Of a stretch of 64,000 nucleotides of DNA, positions 8,167 to 17,916 are shown in pieces. This DNA is from Tubiluchus corallicola (taxonomy: Eukaryota; Priapulida; Priapulimorpha; Priapulimorphida; Tubiluchidae). A program made the position numbers and the translations under genes. Under the pieces are notes generated by a model that worked only from the letters and a program-made list of their open reading frames with translations, ran no database searches and was not told the origin of the DNA. Numbering within the stretch: position 1 is the stretch's first letter; every line of letters starts with the position of its first letter. Location of the stretch: contig JAQGDQ010002369.1 of assembly GCA_030141605.1 (NCBI GenBank), positions 248,001 to 312,000 on the forward strand, given 5' to 3'.

Positions 8167-8721
8167 ATGGCAAAAAGAAGAAAAAAGAAAACAACTGCTA
8201 GAAGAAAAGGTAGCGCTCGAAAAACAACAACTAGAAGAAAAACAACAACTAGAAGAAAAACAACAACTAGAAGAAAAACAACAACTAGAAGAAAAAAGGC
8301 AACTAGAAGAAAAACTACTAGAAGAAAGAAAACAACGACTAGAAGAAAAAAGGCAACTAGAAGAAAAAAGGCAACTAGAAGAAAAACTACTAGAAGAAAG
8401 AAAACAACGACTAGAAGAAAAAAAGCGACTACTAGAAGAAAAAAGAAGACAACTAGAAGAAAAGGCAAAAGAAAAGCTAGCGGCCTGACAAAAATGAAAT
8501 ATAGCTGTTCAACTCATCTTGAAGCGATCGTTGGCAAGGGCAAAATGACTCGCCCTCAGATCGTTAAAAAGCTTTGGGCTTACATCAAATCACGTAAGTG
8601 CCAGCATGCTACAAACCGAAGAATGATCGTACCAGATGCTAAATTGGCTAAGGTCATCGGTGGCCGACCAGTCGATATGCTCAAACTAGCTGGTCATTTG
8701 AACAAGCACATCAAGAAGTAA
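8167..8721 (+). CDS. Hc2-like histone H1 homologue fused to a SWIB domain
   Basis: The first ~103 residues are almost only Lys, Arg and Thr with Ala, arranged in repeats of six or seven residues (TTTRRK, KKATRRK), like chlamydial Hc2 (HctB), which condenses DNA in the infectious form. The last ~75 residues form a SWIB/MDM2-type domain (SCSTHLEAIVGKGKMTRPQIV, then LWAYIKSRKCQ and VIGGRPVDMLKLAGHL). In Chlamydia, SWIB domains occur alone or on topoisomerase I. The fusion suggests a nucleoid protein with a protein-interaction head. GAGGAAG precedes the ATG. The 18-base DNA repeats should make the N-terminal length variable between strains. Confidence 0.85.
   Translation: MAKRRKKKTTARRKGSARKTTTRRKTTTRRKTTTRRKTTTRRKKATRRKTTRRKKTTTRRKKATRRKKATRRKTTRRKKTTTRRKKATTRRKKKTTRRKGKRKASGLTKMKYSCSTHLEAIVGKGKMTRPQIVKKLWAYIKSRKCQHATNRRMIVPDAKLAKVIGGRPVDMLKLAGHLNKHIKK
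8219..8464 (+). repeat. 18-base tandem repeats in the histone-like gene
   Basis: Repeated units such as ACAACAACTAGAAGAAAA and its 15-21 base variants (with AAAAGGCAACTAGAAGAA) run through the N-terminal coding region, each encoding TTTRRK or KKATRRK. A larger block of about 60 bases (KKATRRKTTRRKKTTTRR) is itself duplicated. This is recombination-prone. Confidence 0.85.
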
Positions 8722-8735
8722 ACACTTCCTGTTAA

Positions 8736-8754
8736 GGGGGCGGTAATCGCCCCC
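8736..8754 (+). terminator. hairpin terminator after the Hc2-SWIB gene
   Basis: A perfect 7-bp stem GGGGGCG/CGCCCCC with loop GTAAT lies 15 bases after the stop and before the convergent secreted-protein gene. The run of T is weak, so termination may work for both directions. Confidence 0.75.
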
Positions 8755-8760
8755 TGATTC

Positions 8761-9324
8761 TTATTCTTCCACAGTATCATTCATAGTAGTCTCTTCAGAA
8801 AAATCATCAATCGTATCATTCATTGAAGGCTCTTCAGCAAAATCATTGATGAGTGGTGCATAATCGCGAACCTGGAAGTGAAATTCTCCTGCTGGGACAA
8901 ACTTCAGAGTAATGGTCCCTCCCTCTTCGAATTGATTCCAGGCAAGAATGGCTTTTCCCCCATTTTCACATTGATCGAAGCTCGCTTCATTTGCTGTCGC
9001 ATCCATGCAGAGTGTTTGATCTTTCATCCAGCCTCTATCGACAAATACTCCAGCTGAAGGGCCGAAAGAACAGTTTCCCTCCATGAAGGGCTGGCCAACA
9101 TTGGGCTCTACCCAGAATAACAGACTCTTTGAGTTAAACGTATCATCAGAGCTCCAGTGATAAGTCTCATCGGGATGGATGGGTTCTGAAGTATTTCCAG
9201 GTCCTACGCCGGTGATCGTGATGTAATAGCCCGTATCATTACGGATCGTTACATCGGCATTCCATGCATGAATCATGAATGGGGAGAGAACAGAGATGAA
9301 AAAGAGAAGGGAAAATTTTTTCAT
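8761..9324 (-). CDS. secreted protein, function unknown
   Basis: I start the gene at the ATG at 9324, which gives a normal signal peptide (MKKFSLLFFISVLSPFMIHA). The mature part is about 165 residues with several Cys and Trp and looks beta-rich (VTIRNDTGYYITITGVGPG). It ends in an acidic tail with two copies of a unit like MNDT(I/V)-DF-EE. GAGGTTTTTT lies upstream of the ATG. It is probably periplasmic or exported. No family is recognised, although the start resembles thaumatin-like or fungal-type secreted beta proteins only vaguely. Confidence 0.7.
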   Translation of the reverse strand: MKKFSLLFFISVLSPFMIHAWNADVTIRNDTGYYITITGVGPGNTSEPIHPDETYHWSSDDTFNSKSLLFWVEPNVGQPFMEGNCSFGPSAGVFVDRGWMKDQTLCMDATANEASFDQCENGGKAILAWNQFEEGGTITLKFVPAGEFHFQVRDYAPLINDFAEEPSMNDTIDDFSEETTMNDTVEE

Positions 9325-9401
9325 AAAAAACCTCATTGGTTGGAAAGTCCGAGCAAGATAGAGAATCATTTGATAAAGTTCAAAAAAATAGTGGAGAGCT
9401 T

Positions 9402-10020
9402 TTGGAGATTCTGGTTGAGAACATCATCGTCCTGGTTCTGATTGGCTTCGTAACGGGAATACTTACCGGATTTTTAAGCAGTGGGGGAGGTCCGATCGTC
9501 GTTCTACTGCTTACTTTTATCTTGCCAAGGATGCATGTGGACTATGCACTTTCCATGCATATGGCTGTAGGAACAGCTCTGGCAATTGGCGTGCCAGGTA
9601 CGGGAGTGGCTGCCTGGGGCCGATGGAAAGCAGGAGACTTGGACTTGAAGTATCTGCGCACTCTTTTTTGGGGCATTTTGATTGGAGTGCTCTTGGGGAT
9701 CTTTATTGCGCATTTTGCAGATATGACCATCATGAAGTGGATTTTTATTGCTTTCGCCGTTCTTACAGCAATTTATGTTCCCTTTCACGAAAAGTGGACG
9801 ATGGCAAAACATCCCCCGAAAGGTTTTCCCGGAGGCCTCCTTAGCTTGGGTACATCGACTGTTTCAACCATTGTCGGAGAGGGCGTTGGTGCTATTCTCA
9901 TGCCAATTTTGATCGGATGCGGATATCCTATGCATGGTTCAATCGGTCTTGGAGCTGCTACGAACTGTATCGGGCTTCTTATCGGAACTGTGGGTTTCAT
10001 CCTTATTGGGTGGGGAGCGA
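9402..10020 (+). pseudogene. TauE/SafE anion exporter, truncated and fused
   Basis: The N-terminal ~205 residues match the TauE/SafE (DUF81) family: FLSSGGGPIVVLLL with the glycine motif, then HMAVGTALAIG, and a second repeat with GEGVGAILMPIL and GLGAATNCIG. The last ~60-70 residues expected of the family are missing; the frame runs directly into an amino-acid transporter at about 10015-10035. The start is uncertain: TTG at 9402 is closest to the expected N-terminus. The fusion looks like the scar of a deletion. Confidence 0.75.
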
Positions 10021-11463
10021 CTTCGATGGTCGTCAGTATCTATATCTATCCGACGTTTGCAACTTCTGGCTTTTCTATGATTTTTTTTCTGCTTTTTGCA
10101 GGAATCCTATTTTTCATGCCTGTCTGCCTTACAGCGGCAGAGATGGGAACGGGAGGCAGTGGGTGGTCGAACGCAGGTGTATTCAGTTGGGGGACTGCTG
10201 CGCTAGGAGAGAGATGGGGATTCATGATGATCTACCTTCAGTTCATGCAGATTTCCATAGGCTTTGTAGCCATGCTTTACTTCATCAGTGGAGCCATTTC
10301 ATTTCTCTTCGATAATCCTGTCATCAATTCTCCGGGATGGATTCAGTTCCTTATCATCTTCCTGATTTTCTGGGTCATCACTCTGGCTAGCAGGGGAGGC
10401 ACAAAGATCACAAAGTACTTTGCTTCCTATGGGTTCATCTTTGGAGTGATCATCCCACTGGTGTTTTTGATCATCATGGGGATTGTTTATCTTTCAGGGG
10501 GGAATCACGTTGAAATACAGTTCACAGCGAACAAATTTTTCCCCAATTTTGAACAATTGGGGACGATAGTCGTTCTCGCTTCGTTCATTCTTTCGTTCAT
10601 GGGGACAGAGGCTTCTGCCGTCCATGTGAATCAGCTCGTCAAACCTACACGGAATTATCCTTTAGCGATTCTGATTTTAGCTATTCTCACGATCACCATT
10701 GGGTCTCTTTCAGGATTGACGATTGCGATTACGATCCCACAGTCTCAAATCTCTTTGAATGCGGGCCTATTAGAGGCCTTCAAATACCTGTTGGATTTTT
10801 ATGGAGTGGGTTGGATCCGCTATCCTGTAGCGATATTGATTTCTCTCAGTGCGATCGGAGAGATTGCCTCATGGGTCAATGGGTCCCGTACGGGGGATGC
10901 TCTTTGCAGCACAGAATGGGATCCTTCATCCCAAAACGTCCAAGATGAATAAGCATAATATGCCTATCAATCTCATGTGGGTGCAGGGGATTCTGGTTTC
11001 TTTTTGGATCGTCCTTCTTACTTTTGGATCGGTAGGTGGAGGGAACATCGCATTCTTTACAGCAGTTTCTTTGACTGTGATTACCTATCTAACGATGTAT
11101 GTCCTTCTCTTCATTTCCTATTTGGTGCTGAAGACGAAATATCCTGACAATCCACGCAAATTCAAACTGTCGGCATGGCTAGGATGGATAATATCTCTTT
11201 TGGGGATGACCTGCGCGGTCTTTGCTTTCTTCACCATTTTTGCTAAACCGGCTCAGCTTCAAGCCAGCGACTATAGCAATTATCTGATCATATTGATCTG
11301 TGCCTATATCGTGATCTTTGCCATACCGCATATCTTGTACAGCATTGCTAAGAAGCGGGAAGCGCATTGGAAAGAAGTCGTCAACGAGATGTTCGAAAAA
11401 GGACATACGATCAAAGCAAAGTGCATTGTCGACGAAGAACATGCCCAATCAGGCTCGTCCTAG
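10021..11463 (+). pseudogene. APC-family amino acid transporter (GadC-like), truncated and frameshifted
   Basis: From about SMVVSIYIYPTF onward the sequence is an APC-superfamily transporter of the glutamate/GABA-antiporter type (FMPVCLTAAEMGTG, LGERWGFMMIYLQF). Its first residues are replaced by the truncated TauE gene. The reading frame shifts at GGG 10881-10883: frame 1 reads SWVNG and then loses similarity, while the next frame resumes with GPVRGMLFAAQNGI and goes on through four more helices to 11463. Removing one G would rejoin them. Because it is both fused and shifted, I call it a pseudogene. Confidence 0.78.
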
Positions 11464-12610
11464 AAGTCAATTTTTGCTGTTAGAGTAAAGCCGTGCATGT
11501 ATAAATCTTCAGGTTTAAAGGTAAAGGCGTTCGTTTTTGCCTGGCTTATAGCTATCATGTAGTTTTCTCCCCTAAACATATTGAAATCATAGATTGCGGC
11601 AAGATCGAAATGCCAAGTATGGTCGGCAAAGTATGTTCCCCAGCCGAATCCCAAGCCAAGTTCGAGGATGGGACGCAATACATGCGTATTTTTGATCAAT
11701 AGAATAAGCAATGGATGAATTTGGTAACGACGGCCGCATTCACGGTATCTTCTTCTTCGGTGATCTTATAGCGGGTATAAAGCAGACTAGAGGCGATATT
11801 CCCGAAAGTTCTAAAGCCCATTCCCAATAGCCAATTTGTATCGATCCCTGCTCGTGCTCCCAAGGCCCAACTGGTTTGTTTGTTTCGACTTTCTCTAAAA
11901 TCACCGTTCAAAGCAACGAAATCTCCGCCAACATTGAATCTCTGGCTATTAAAGCCAGCTCTTGCACCGATATGAGGACGGAAGGAAAGATTGGTTCCCA
12001 CGTAATAAAACCGTCCCATTTCGAGATCTAGAAGATTCATAGATAGTTTCCATTTTGCCGTGGCTCGAGTAACTTCTCCTAGTAAACCTGCAATGTTCTG
12101 CGCTGTGTCGAACCAGGATGAGTCAATAAACAGTCTTCCATTCGATGGGGTAGTGATACTCCTATTTTGTGTAAAGTGCATCCAGGTATATTCGAGATAA
12201 ACATCCCAATTGTCGAAACCCGAATTCAGTCCAAATCCCACTTTGAACCCAGGTTTGTAATTGAAATCTACTTCTTGTAAAGATGCACCTAGAATGGGAA
12301 GTCTTCCTGATGCAGGGGTAGGATTATCAAAGGTAGCGGCAAATGGCAGTCCCCCTTCCAAGGGCTGCCAGTAAAGGAAAGTACCTGTAAGAAAAACATC
12401 CCAGCACCCTCTTACATCATATCGTGAAGGAGCATTGTAACCGGACATCATCTGGGAGTTTTCTGCGGCATGACCCTGGTCATATTCTACTGGCTCTTCC
12501 TTTGGTTTCATTAGATGTGCTCCAGGCACTGGGCGACGGTTAGATACTTCACATTCAGCAAAGGTTGCCGATATGAATAGGATGCATGAAGCGAGGAAGA
12601 GTTTTTTCAT
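11460..12610 (-). pseudogene. MOMP-like outer-membrane porin, frameshifted
   Basis: The first 304 codons carry a signal peptide (MKKLFLASCILFISATFA) and a beta-barrel of the chlamydial/Legionella MOMP-like family: GFGLNSGFDNWDVYLEYTW, FRPHIGARAGF, FRTFGNIASSLLY. The frame ends at 11696-11698, but the next frame resumes the expected C-terminal strands (LELGLGFGWGTYFADHTWHFDLAAIYDF is the family's penultimate region) and ends with the terminal Phe KIDF at 11460. The shift lies between about 11685 and 11711. GGAGAAATACC precedes the ATG. Either the gene is dead or the sequence has an indel error there. Confidence 0.78.
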
Positions 12611-12679
12611 GGTATTTCTCCAATGTTCGAAATTCTTTTATAGGAGGTTTTCAGAAAAATGAAAAGCAAAGATGGTCGT

Positions 12680-13891
12680 TTAGGTAGACGTTCTCTGTCT
12701 GACAAGGCCTGTTAACAGGATGCCTAAAAGTATAAGGACAACACTTATTATGAGAGGAAGGAAAATATTCACGTTGGCCAAAAAGCCTGCGAGTATGCTT
12801 GAAGTACCTGCAGCAATAGAATTCATTCCTCCAGTAACTCCCATGACCCAACCCTGTTTAGACTCATCGACCTGCTTGGAAAAGAGAGTCATATAAAAAG
12901 CATATGCTGTCGACATGGCTGCTGCAGCTGGAAGGATGATGATCCAGACAAGCCAGCTTGCGGAGACCATCGTTAGGAAAACCATGAGAGCGAGAATTGC
13001 ATACCCGATCAGGATGACTCCTTTGATCGGACGGTCAGAGAACCATTTGGTCAAAAAGGCAAATCCAATGCAAAGGCCGATTCCTAATAGTGTGAACAGG
13101 AAGGAAACTTCAAGAGGAGAAAATCCGAACCGGTGCGCGACAAAAAGAGAAATATAGAAGTAGTAAAAAGCCCATCCTGTTTGAATGACCAGGAAACTGA
13201 AAGCCAGATAACAGATTTTTTTATGTCGTATGATCGACGATAGTGACTCGATCGCTTTTGCCCAATTGAGCTGGAACCCTTCTTTCGGGGGCAGTATGTC
13301 TTTATAACTGAACTGAAGGACCACAATATTGATAAAAGAGAGGATGATCGCAAAGTACATGGGAGTTGTACTGTCGAACCAGCTGACGACTCTACTGTCC
13401 GATAAAAAGCCACCGATCAGAGGACCACATACGATTCCAAGTGTGAGAAAGAGCAAAACATAACCAATGTTCTTTGTTTTTGTTTTCTCCTCGCTGACAT
13501 CCGCTGCAGCTGCTTGAGCGATCGGCTGGCCACCGGCTGTGATCCCGTCGATGATCCTTCCTATGATCAATAAGAGAACGCTATGTATGATGAATGCAAA
13601 TGCGGAAAGTACATATCCGATAAGCGTGCCCCAAAGACAGATCATCAAAGCTCTTTTCCGTCCTACATAATCGGAGAGGTCCCCGAGTATGGGGACTCCT
13701 ATAAACCAGCAGAAGAAAAAGACTCCTAGAACGATCCCATAGAGGCTGTTTCTGAACATCATCGACTGACTGGCAGTTAAGACGACAGATTCGGGGTTGG
13801 TCAAATCACGGATTAGAATAGGAAACAGGATACCTTGACCCATTCCATCGATGAAAAGAACGAGGAATAAACCTAAAAAAGAAAGCTTCAT
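12680..13891 (-). CDS. MFS drug/metabolite efflux transporter, TetA-like
   Basis: A 403-residue major facilitator with 12 predicted helices. The cytoplasmic loop 2-3 motif GDLSDYVGRKR is present and the DGITAGGQPIAQA helix 5 region resembles motif C of proton-driven drug antiporters such as TetA. It would export a small molecule across the inner membrane. Substrate cannot be predicted. The gene stands alone between the MOMP-like relic and the ABC-F gene, both on the same strand. Confidence 0.82.
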   Translation of the reverse strand: MKLSFLGLFLVLFIDGMGQGILFPILIRDLTNPESVVLTASQSMMFRNSLYGIVLGVFFFCWFIGVPILGDLSDYVGRKRALMICLWGTLIGYVLSAFAFIIHSVLLLIIGRIIDGITAGGQPIAQAAAADVSEEKTKTKNIGYVLLFLTLGIVCGPLIGGFLSDSRVVSWFDSTTPMYFAIILSFINIVVLQFSYKDILPPKEGFQLNWAKAIESLSSIIRHKKICYLAFSFLVIQTGWAFYYFYISLFVAHRFGFSPLEVSFLFTLLGIGLCIGFAFLTKWFSDRPIKGVILIGYAILALMVFLTMVSASWLVWIIILPAAAAMSTAYAFYMTLFSKQVDESKQGWVMGVTGGMNSIAAGTSSILAGFLANVNIFLPLIISVVLILLGILLTGLVRQRTST

Positions 13892-13929
13892 ACTTTCCAG
13901 ATAGCATCTGGTAATGAGGAACGCAAGAG

Positions 13930-15702
13930 CTATTGGAAGGATTTCTTTTCGGCTTCATACCGTTCATGAAGCTCTTCAAGATCTGAATAGAGCTGTTCGA
14001 TTTCCTTGAGACGGCGCCCCATCGATTTTAAGATCTGCGGAGTTTGTTTTCCCTGTTCGATCAGTACTTGTTCTTTATTTTGCTCTTCTTCCAAGGAGAT
14101 GATCTTTTTTTCACACGATTTGATTTGAGTTTCGATGGGCTTTAAGATTTTGGCTCGATCCTGAACGAATTTGGCACGTTCCTGTTTGTTCTTCTTTTTA
14201 GGCGGTGCATTTTTTTTCTCTTCTTCCCAGCCGACTTTTTCTAAGAATTCATCGTAATTTCCAAGGAAGAGCTCTTGATGTCCCTCTTCGCAAATGACGA
14301 TTTGATCAGGATTGAATCTTCTGAGGATCAGTTCGCTGTGTGTCACGATGATAACAGATCCTGAAAAATCTTCGATGGCATCCATGAGAGCTTCTATTGA
14401 TTCTATATCGAGATGGTGGGTCGGTTCGTCCAAAAGGAGTAGGTTGCAAGGTTTGGCCAATATCTTGCCTAAAAGAACCCTGCTTCTTTCTCCTCCGGAA
14501 AGTACGGAGACTTTTTTTGCGGCAAGATCTCCGCTGAACATCATGATCCCGGCGATATTTTTTACCTGAGTATAGGTCAGTCTGGGGTTGGCAGCAGAGA
14601 TTTCCTCTTCGATCGTATGATTCGGATGCAAACGACTTATGTTTGTCTGTCCAAAGTATCCCATATGGGTGTTTTCGGAGAGTTTTAGGGTTCCTTTATC
14701 TTGTTTGAGATCCTGGGCCAGAAGACGGAGAATGGTCGATTTACCCCTTCCATTTTTACCGATGATGGCAATTCTTTGGCCTTTCTCGATAGAGAGGGAT
14801 ACTTTTTGGATCAGAGGATCTTCGGTATAGGAAAAATCGAGGTTTCGCGCCTCCAACATCTTCCTTCCGGGAAAAGGCATTTCCTGAAAATTGAAAGAGA
14901 GGTGAGAAAGATTTTTCAGCTTTTCCATCACGGGAAGCCTTCCGATCTGTTTTTTTCTCGATTGCGCCTGCGCTGCTTTCGTGGCTTTGGCGCCGTATCG
15001 TTCGATATACTTTTGAGCATGTGCTTTCTTCTTCTCGACCTTGATTCTCGTTTTTTCATGAACTTCCTCTTCTAGGACGAGCTGTTCAAAAAAATCGATG
15101 GTGCTTCCCTTCATTTTCTTCACACTCTCCCGATGGACTCCCATGGTGTGTGTGGTGACCTGGTCCATAAAGTCCCGATCGTGCGAGACAAGAATGAACT
15201 CTCCCTTCCACTTTTTCAGGAAGTTGCTGAGCCATCGGATGGACAGGATGTCGAGGTAATTCGTCGGTTCATCGAGAAGAAGGCAGTCAGGCTCTGAGAT
15301 CAGCACTTTGGCCAAATGCAGACGGAGATGGAATCCACCAGAAAATTGCTCAGGGGAAGTATCGAGATCTTCTTTTGTAAATCCCAGACCAAAGAGAATT
15401 TTTTCAGCTTTATACAGATGATGCTCCTCATCAGGAGGTAAAGAGGTTGCAGCTTCTTCCAGCAAGGTCGGCTCTGTAAACTGGATATGCTGTTCGAGAT
15501 AGCCGATTCGGTAATCTCTTGGAATGGCAATGTTTCCTTTATCTGCTTCCAGTTGATGGGTGATAAGCTTCAGAAGGGTGGACTTACCGGAGCCATTTCT
15601 TCCGACCAGGCCGCACTTTTCTCTTTCCTGGAGGCTGAAAGAAACATCTTTAAAAAGAGGGTGTCCGGCAAAGGCCAGACATACATTGTCGAACTGAATC
15701 AA
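13930..15702 (-). CDS. ABC-F family ATPase
   Basis: Two nucleotide-binding domains in one chain without membrane helices: GRNGSGKST, FSGGFHLRL, LLLDEPTNYLD in the first and GKNGRGKST, LSGGERSRV, LLLDEPTHHLD in the second. A charged linker lies between, and a basic coiled-coil tail follows (PPKKKNKQERAKF, then a long Glu-rich helix), as in Uup/YheS types that act on the ribosome. I place the start at the TTG at 15702, since AGGTG lies 4 bases before it and MIQFDNVCLAF is the usual N-terminus; the ATG at 15729 would add nine unlikely residues. Confidence 0.88.
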   Translation of the reverse strand: MIQFDNVCLAFAGHPLFKDVSFSLQEREKCGLVGRNGSGKSTLLKLITHQLEADKGNIAIPRDYRIGYLEQHIQFTEPTLLEEAATSLPPDEEHHLYKAEKILFGLGFTKEDLDTSPEQFSGGFHLRLHLAKVLISEPDCLLLDEPTNYLDILSIRWLSNFLKKWKGEFILVSHDRDFMDQVTTHTMGVHRESVKKMKGSTIDFFEQLVLEEEVHEKTRIKVEKKKAHAQKYIERYGAKATKAAQAQSRKKQIGRLPVMEKLKNLSHLSFNFQEMPFPGRKMLEARNLDFSYTEDPLIQKVSLSIEKGQRIAIIGKNGRGKSTILRLLAQDLKQDKGTLKLSENTHMGYFGQTNISRLHPNHTIEEEISAANPRLTYTQVKNIAGIMMFSGDLAAKKVSVLSGGERSRVLLGKILAKPCNLLLLDEPTHHLDIESIEALMDAIEDFSGSVIIVTHSELILRRFNPDQIVICEEGHQELFLGNYDEFLEKVGWEEEKKNAPPKKKNKQERAKFVQDRAKILKPIETQIKSCEKKIISLEEEQNKEQVLIEQGKQTPQILKSMGRRLKEIEQLYSDLEELHERYEAEKKSFQ

Positions 15703-15788
15703 AATGCACCTGAACTTTGCATGCAGCATAGCATGGGGCGATTCTTTTTTTCTTGTGAAAACAGAAGATTTCTTGATACAAGGCGGCT

Positions 15789-16832
15789 ATGGGAAGAACC
15801 TGCATTTTAACCATTCTATTTACTTTTTCATGGACCTTTCAAATCGAAGCTTGTACCGATTTTCTCCTGGAAGATGTACATAAGAATGTTGTTGTTGGCC
15901 GTTCGATGGAGTTTGGGATTGATCTCCAGTCCAAAATCGCCATTCATCCCCGAAGAGAAAAAGATGAAAGCTGCATAGGAAATGACATAGGGCTGTCCTG
16001 GATCTCCGATTATGCCTACATTGGAGTTGATACCTTGGGAATAAACCTTTTGGTTGACGGGATGAATGAGAAGGGTCTTTCTATGGGCGCCTTATGGTTC
16101 CCGGGAGCTGAATATCCCAAATTTCGATGGAAGTCAGAAGGCAAAATCATTGCCTTTGAGGACCTCGGAAGATGGCTGTTGGGTACTTGCGCTGATTTGG
16201 AAGAAGTTCAAGAGGCACTGGAGAGTGTCGATATTTGGGTGCATAGGCTTCCTGTCATTAATGAGATCCCTCCGATTCATCTTTCCTTTCACGATCGTTC
16301 AGGAAAGAGCATGGTCGTAGAATTCCTCGATGCAGAGATGAAGATAGAGGAAAATCCGATTGGGGTGCTTACGAATGCGCCCAAATTTGAATGGCAAATG
16401 ACGAATGTCAGGAATTATATAAACCTTACCGCTCTTGATCAGGGTGATACAAAATTGGATGGGACTGTATTGGACCCAACAGGTCATGGCACGGGAATGC
16501 TAGGCCTGCCCGGTGACTGGACTCCTCCTTCTCGTTTTGTCCGGATTGCACTGATAAAAAATTATGTCGTCAAAACCAGAAACGCTAAGGAGAATGCGAA
16601 TCTGGCATTTCATCTCTTGAATACTGTGGACATCCCCTATGGGGCTGTCCAGTCAGTCAGTGGAAAAAACTTCGATTATACGCAATGGGCTGTCGTCAAA
16701 GATTTATGCAATGAGAAATTCTATTACCGAACCTATGGCGATCTTGACTACAAGATGATCGACTTCTCATGTGAGAAAGTCCGTACAGGAGATAAAGTAA
16801 GAACTCTGCCCATGAGAGGGGCGTCTCATTAA
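15789..16832 (+). CDS. exported penicillin V acylase / choloylglycine hydrolase-like amidase
   Basis: An Ntn-hydrolase of the linear-amide C-N hydrolase family. The leader MGRTCILTILFTFSWTFQIEA ends right before Cys22, which becomes the N-terminal nucleophile (CTDFLL). VGRSMEFGID supplies the Arg and Asp usually near the active site, and later Asn residues (VLTNAPKFEWQ) fit the family. The Gram-negative members are periplasmic and cleave acyl-homoserine lactones, penicillin V or conjugated bile acids. The gene heads a probable operon with a PAS protein (17-base gap) and a carbonic anhydrase. Confidence 0.85.
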   Translation: MGRTCILTILFTFSWTFQIEACTDFLLEDVHKNVVVGRSMEFGIDLQSKIAIHPRREKDESCIGNDIGLSWISDYAYIGVDTLGINLLVDGMNEKGLSMGALWFPGAEYPKFRWKSEGKIIAFEDLGRWLLGTCADLEEVQEALESVDIWVHRLPVINEIPPIHLSFHDRSGKSMVVEFLDAEMKIEENPIGVLTNAPKFEWQMTNVRNYINLTALDQGDTKLDGTVLDPTGHGTGMLGLPGDWTPPSRFVRIALIKNYVVKTRNAKENANLAFHLLNTVDIPYGAVQSVSGKNFDYTQWAVVKDLCNEKFYYRTYGDLDYKMIDFSCEKVRTGDKVRTLPMRGASH

Positions 16833-16849
16833 ATGATAAAGAGGTAGAG

Positions 16850-17188
16850 ATGAAATATCTGGCTGAAGTATTCGATCAATTGGGTGTCGTTGCCCGGAAA
16901 GACAAAGAAGGACGTTTTTTAGGAATGAACCAGATGGGCCTCGATGTCCTTGGGGTGAAAATAGGCGATGTTGTAGGAAAAAAAGATGAAGACTTCTTTC
17001 CCATGGACTTAGTAGAAGGCTATCGAAAGGACGACAAAGAAGTAATGAAGACCGGAAAGAAGAAATACTTCAAAGAAAAAGTTACAGACAAGAATGGAAA
17101 TTACATCGAAATGCATGTAACAAAAACTCCTTTGCGAGATCAAAACGGAAGTATCGTGGGTGTAATTGTGCTTGCGATACAAGGATAA
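16850..17188 (+). CDS. stand-alone PAS-domain protein
   Basis: A 112-residue protein made of a single PAS fold: GVVARKDKEGRFLGMN, VVGKKDEDFFP, VMKTGKKKYFKEKV, then the closing strands with TPLRDQNGSIVGVIVLAI. It has no kinase or DNA-binding output domain, so it may sense a ligand and act by binding another protein. AGAGGTAGAG precedes the ATG. It lies in a row with the exported amidase and carbonic anhydrase. Confidence 0.83.
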   Translation: MKYLAEVFDQLGVVARKDKEGRFLGMNQMGLDVLGVKIGDVVGKKDEDFFPMDLVEGYRKDDKEVMKTGKKKYFKEKVTDKNGNYIEMHVTKTPLRDQNGSIVGVIVLAIQG

Positions 17189-17201
17189 TAGAGGGTATTT
17201 T

Positions 17202-17801
17202 ATGAGAAAAATGATTCTTTTCCTCATTGTAGGCACAAATTTAGGATTTTGTATGACGCCTGACGCAGCATTAGAGAAGTTGAAAACAGGGAACCGACGG
17301 TTTGTAAATAATCGTACGATTCATTCCATGCATGAAAAAAGGCGTCTTTCTACTAAGAAAAGGCAAAAACCTTTTGCGGTCATCTTAGGATGTGCTGATT
17401 CGAGAGTTGCTCCGGAAATCATTTTTGACCAGGGAATAGGAGATCTCTTTGTCGTACGGGTAGCTGGAAATGTGACCGATCCCGTGGTTTTGGAAAGCAT
17501 CGATTTTGCTGTTGCAGCCTTAGAGTCCGTGATCATTCTTGTGTTAGGGCATGCTAACTGCGGAGCTGTTGATGCTACTCTTACTGGGAATGATCAGCTT
17601 ATCCCTGAAATCGCACAAAGGATCGAACCTGCGATCAAGCATGCAGAAGATCTGGAAGATGCCATAAAGATGAATGCGCTGTATGTAGTTCAGGAGTTGG
17701 AAAAGAACTCGCTTTTAAAAGAGAAGGTCCGCTCTGGCAAGCTAGAAGTGGTGGGCGGTTACTATGACTTTCGGTCTGGAACTGTTCAGTTTCTGAAATA
17801 G
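17202..17801 (+). CDS. beta-class carbonic anhydrase, exported
   Basis: Converts CO2 to bicarbonate with a zinc ion. The zinc motifs of beta carbonic anhydrases are present: GCADSR (Cys, Asp-Arg pair) and GHANCGAV (His and Cys). The N-terminus MRKMILFLIVGTNLGFC is a signal peptide, so the enzyme probably acts in the periplasm. I use the ATG at 17202 with GAGGG upstream rather than the in-frame start at 17166, which would overlap the PAS gene. Third gene of a probable operon. Confidence 0.88.
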   Translation: MRKMILFLIVGTNLGFCMTPDAALEKLKTGNRRFVNNRTIHSMHEKRRLSTKKRQKPFAVILGCADSRVAPEIIFDQGIGDLFVVRVAGNVTDPVVLESIDFAVAALESVIILVLGHANCGAVDATLTGNDQLIPEIAQRIEPAIKHAEDLEDAIKMNALYVVQELEKNSLLKEKVRSGKLEVVGGYYDFRSGTVQFLK

Positions 17802-17916
17802 TTAAATTAAATACTATGTTTTAGTAAATAATTTAATTAATAAACTTCTTGAAGAGATTATTTTAACAAGTCTAGAATTCTCCACATTTTATTAATAATC
17901 CAATATGGAGGATCAT

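Noticed and set aside
8219-8464. CRISPR-like array
   Set aside because: The repeats are contiguous without unique spacers and encode the basic tail of a histone-like protein.
8139-8468. 109-codon minus-strand Phe/Leu/Val-rich frame
   Set aside because: It is the mirror of the Lys/Arg/Thr repeats of the histone-like gene and has no independent support.
10881-10883. Programmed frameshift in the APC gene
   Set aside because: There is no slippery heptamer or following structure; the gene is also truncated at its start, so decay is simpler.
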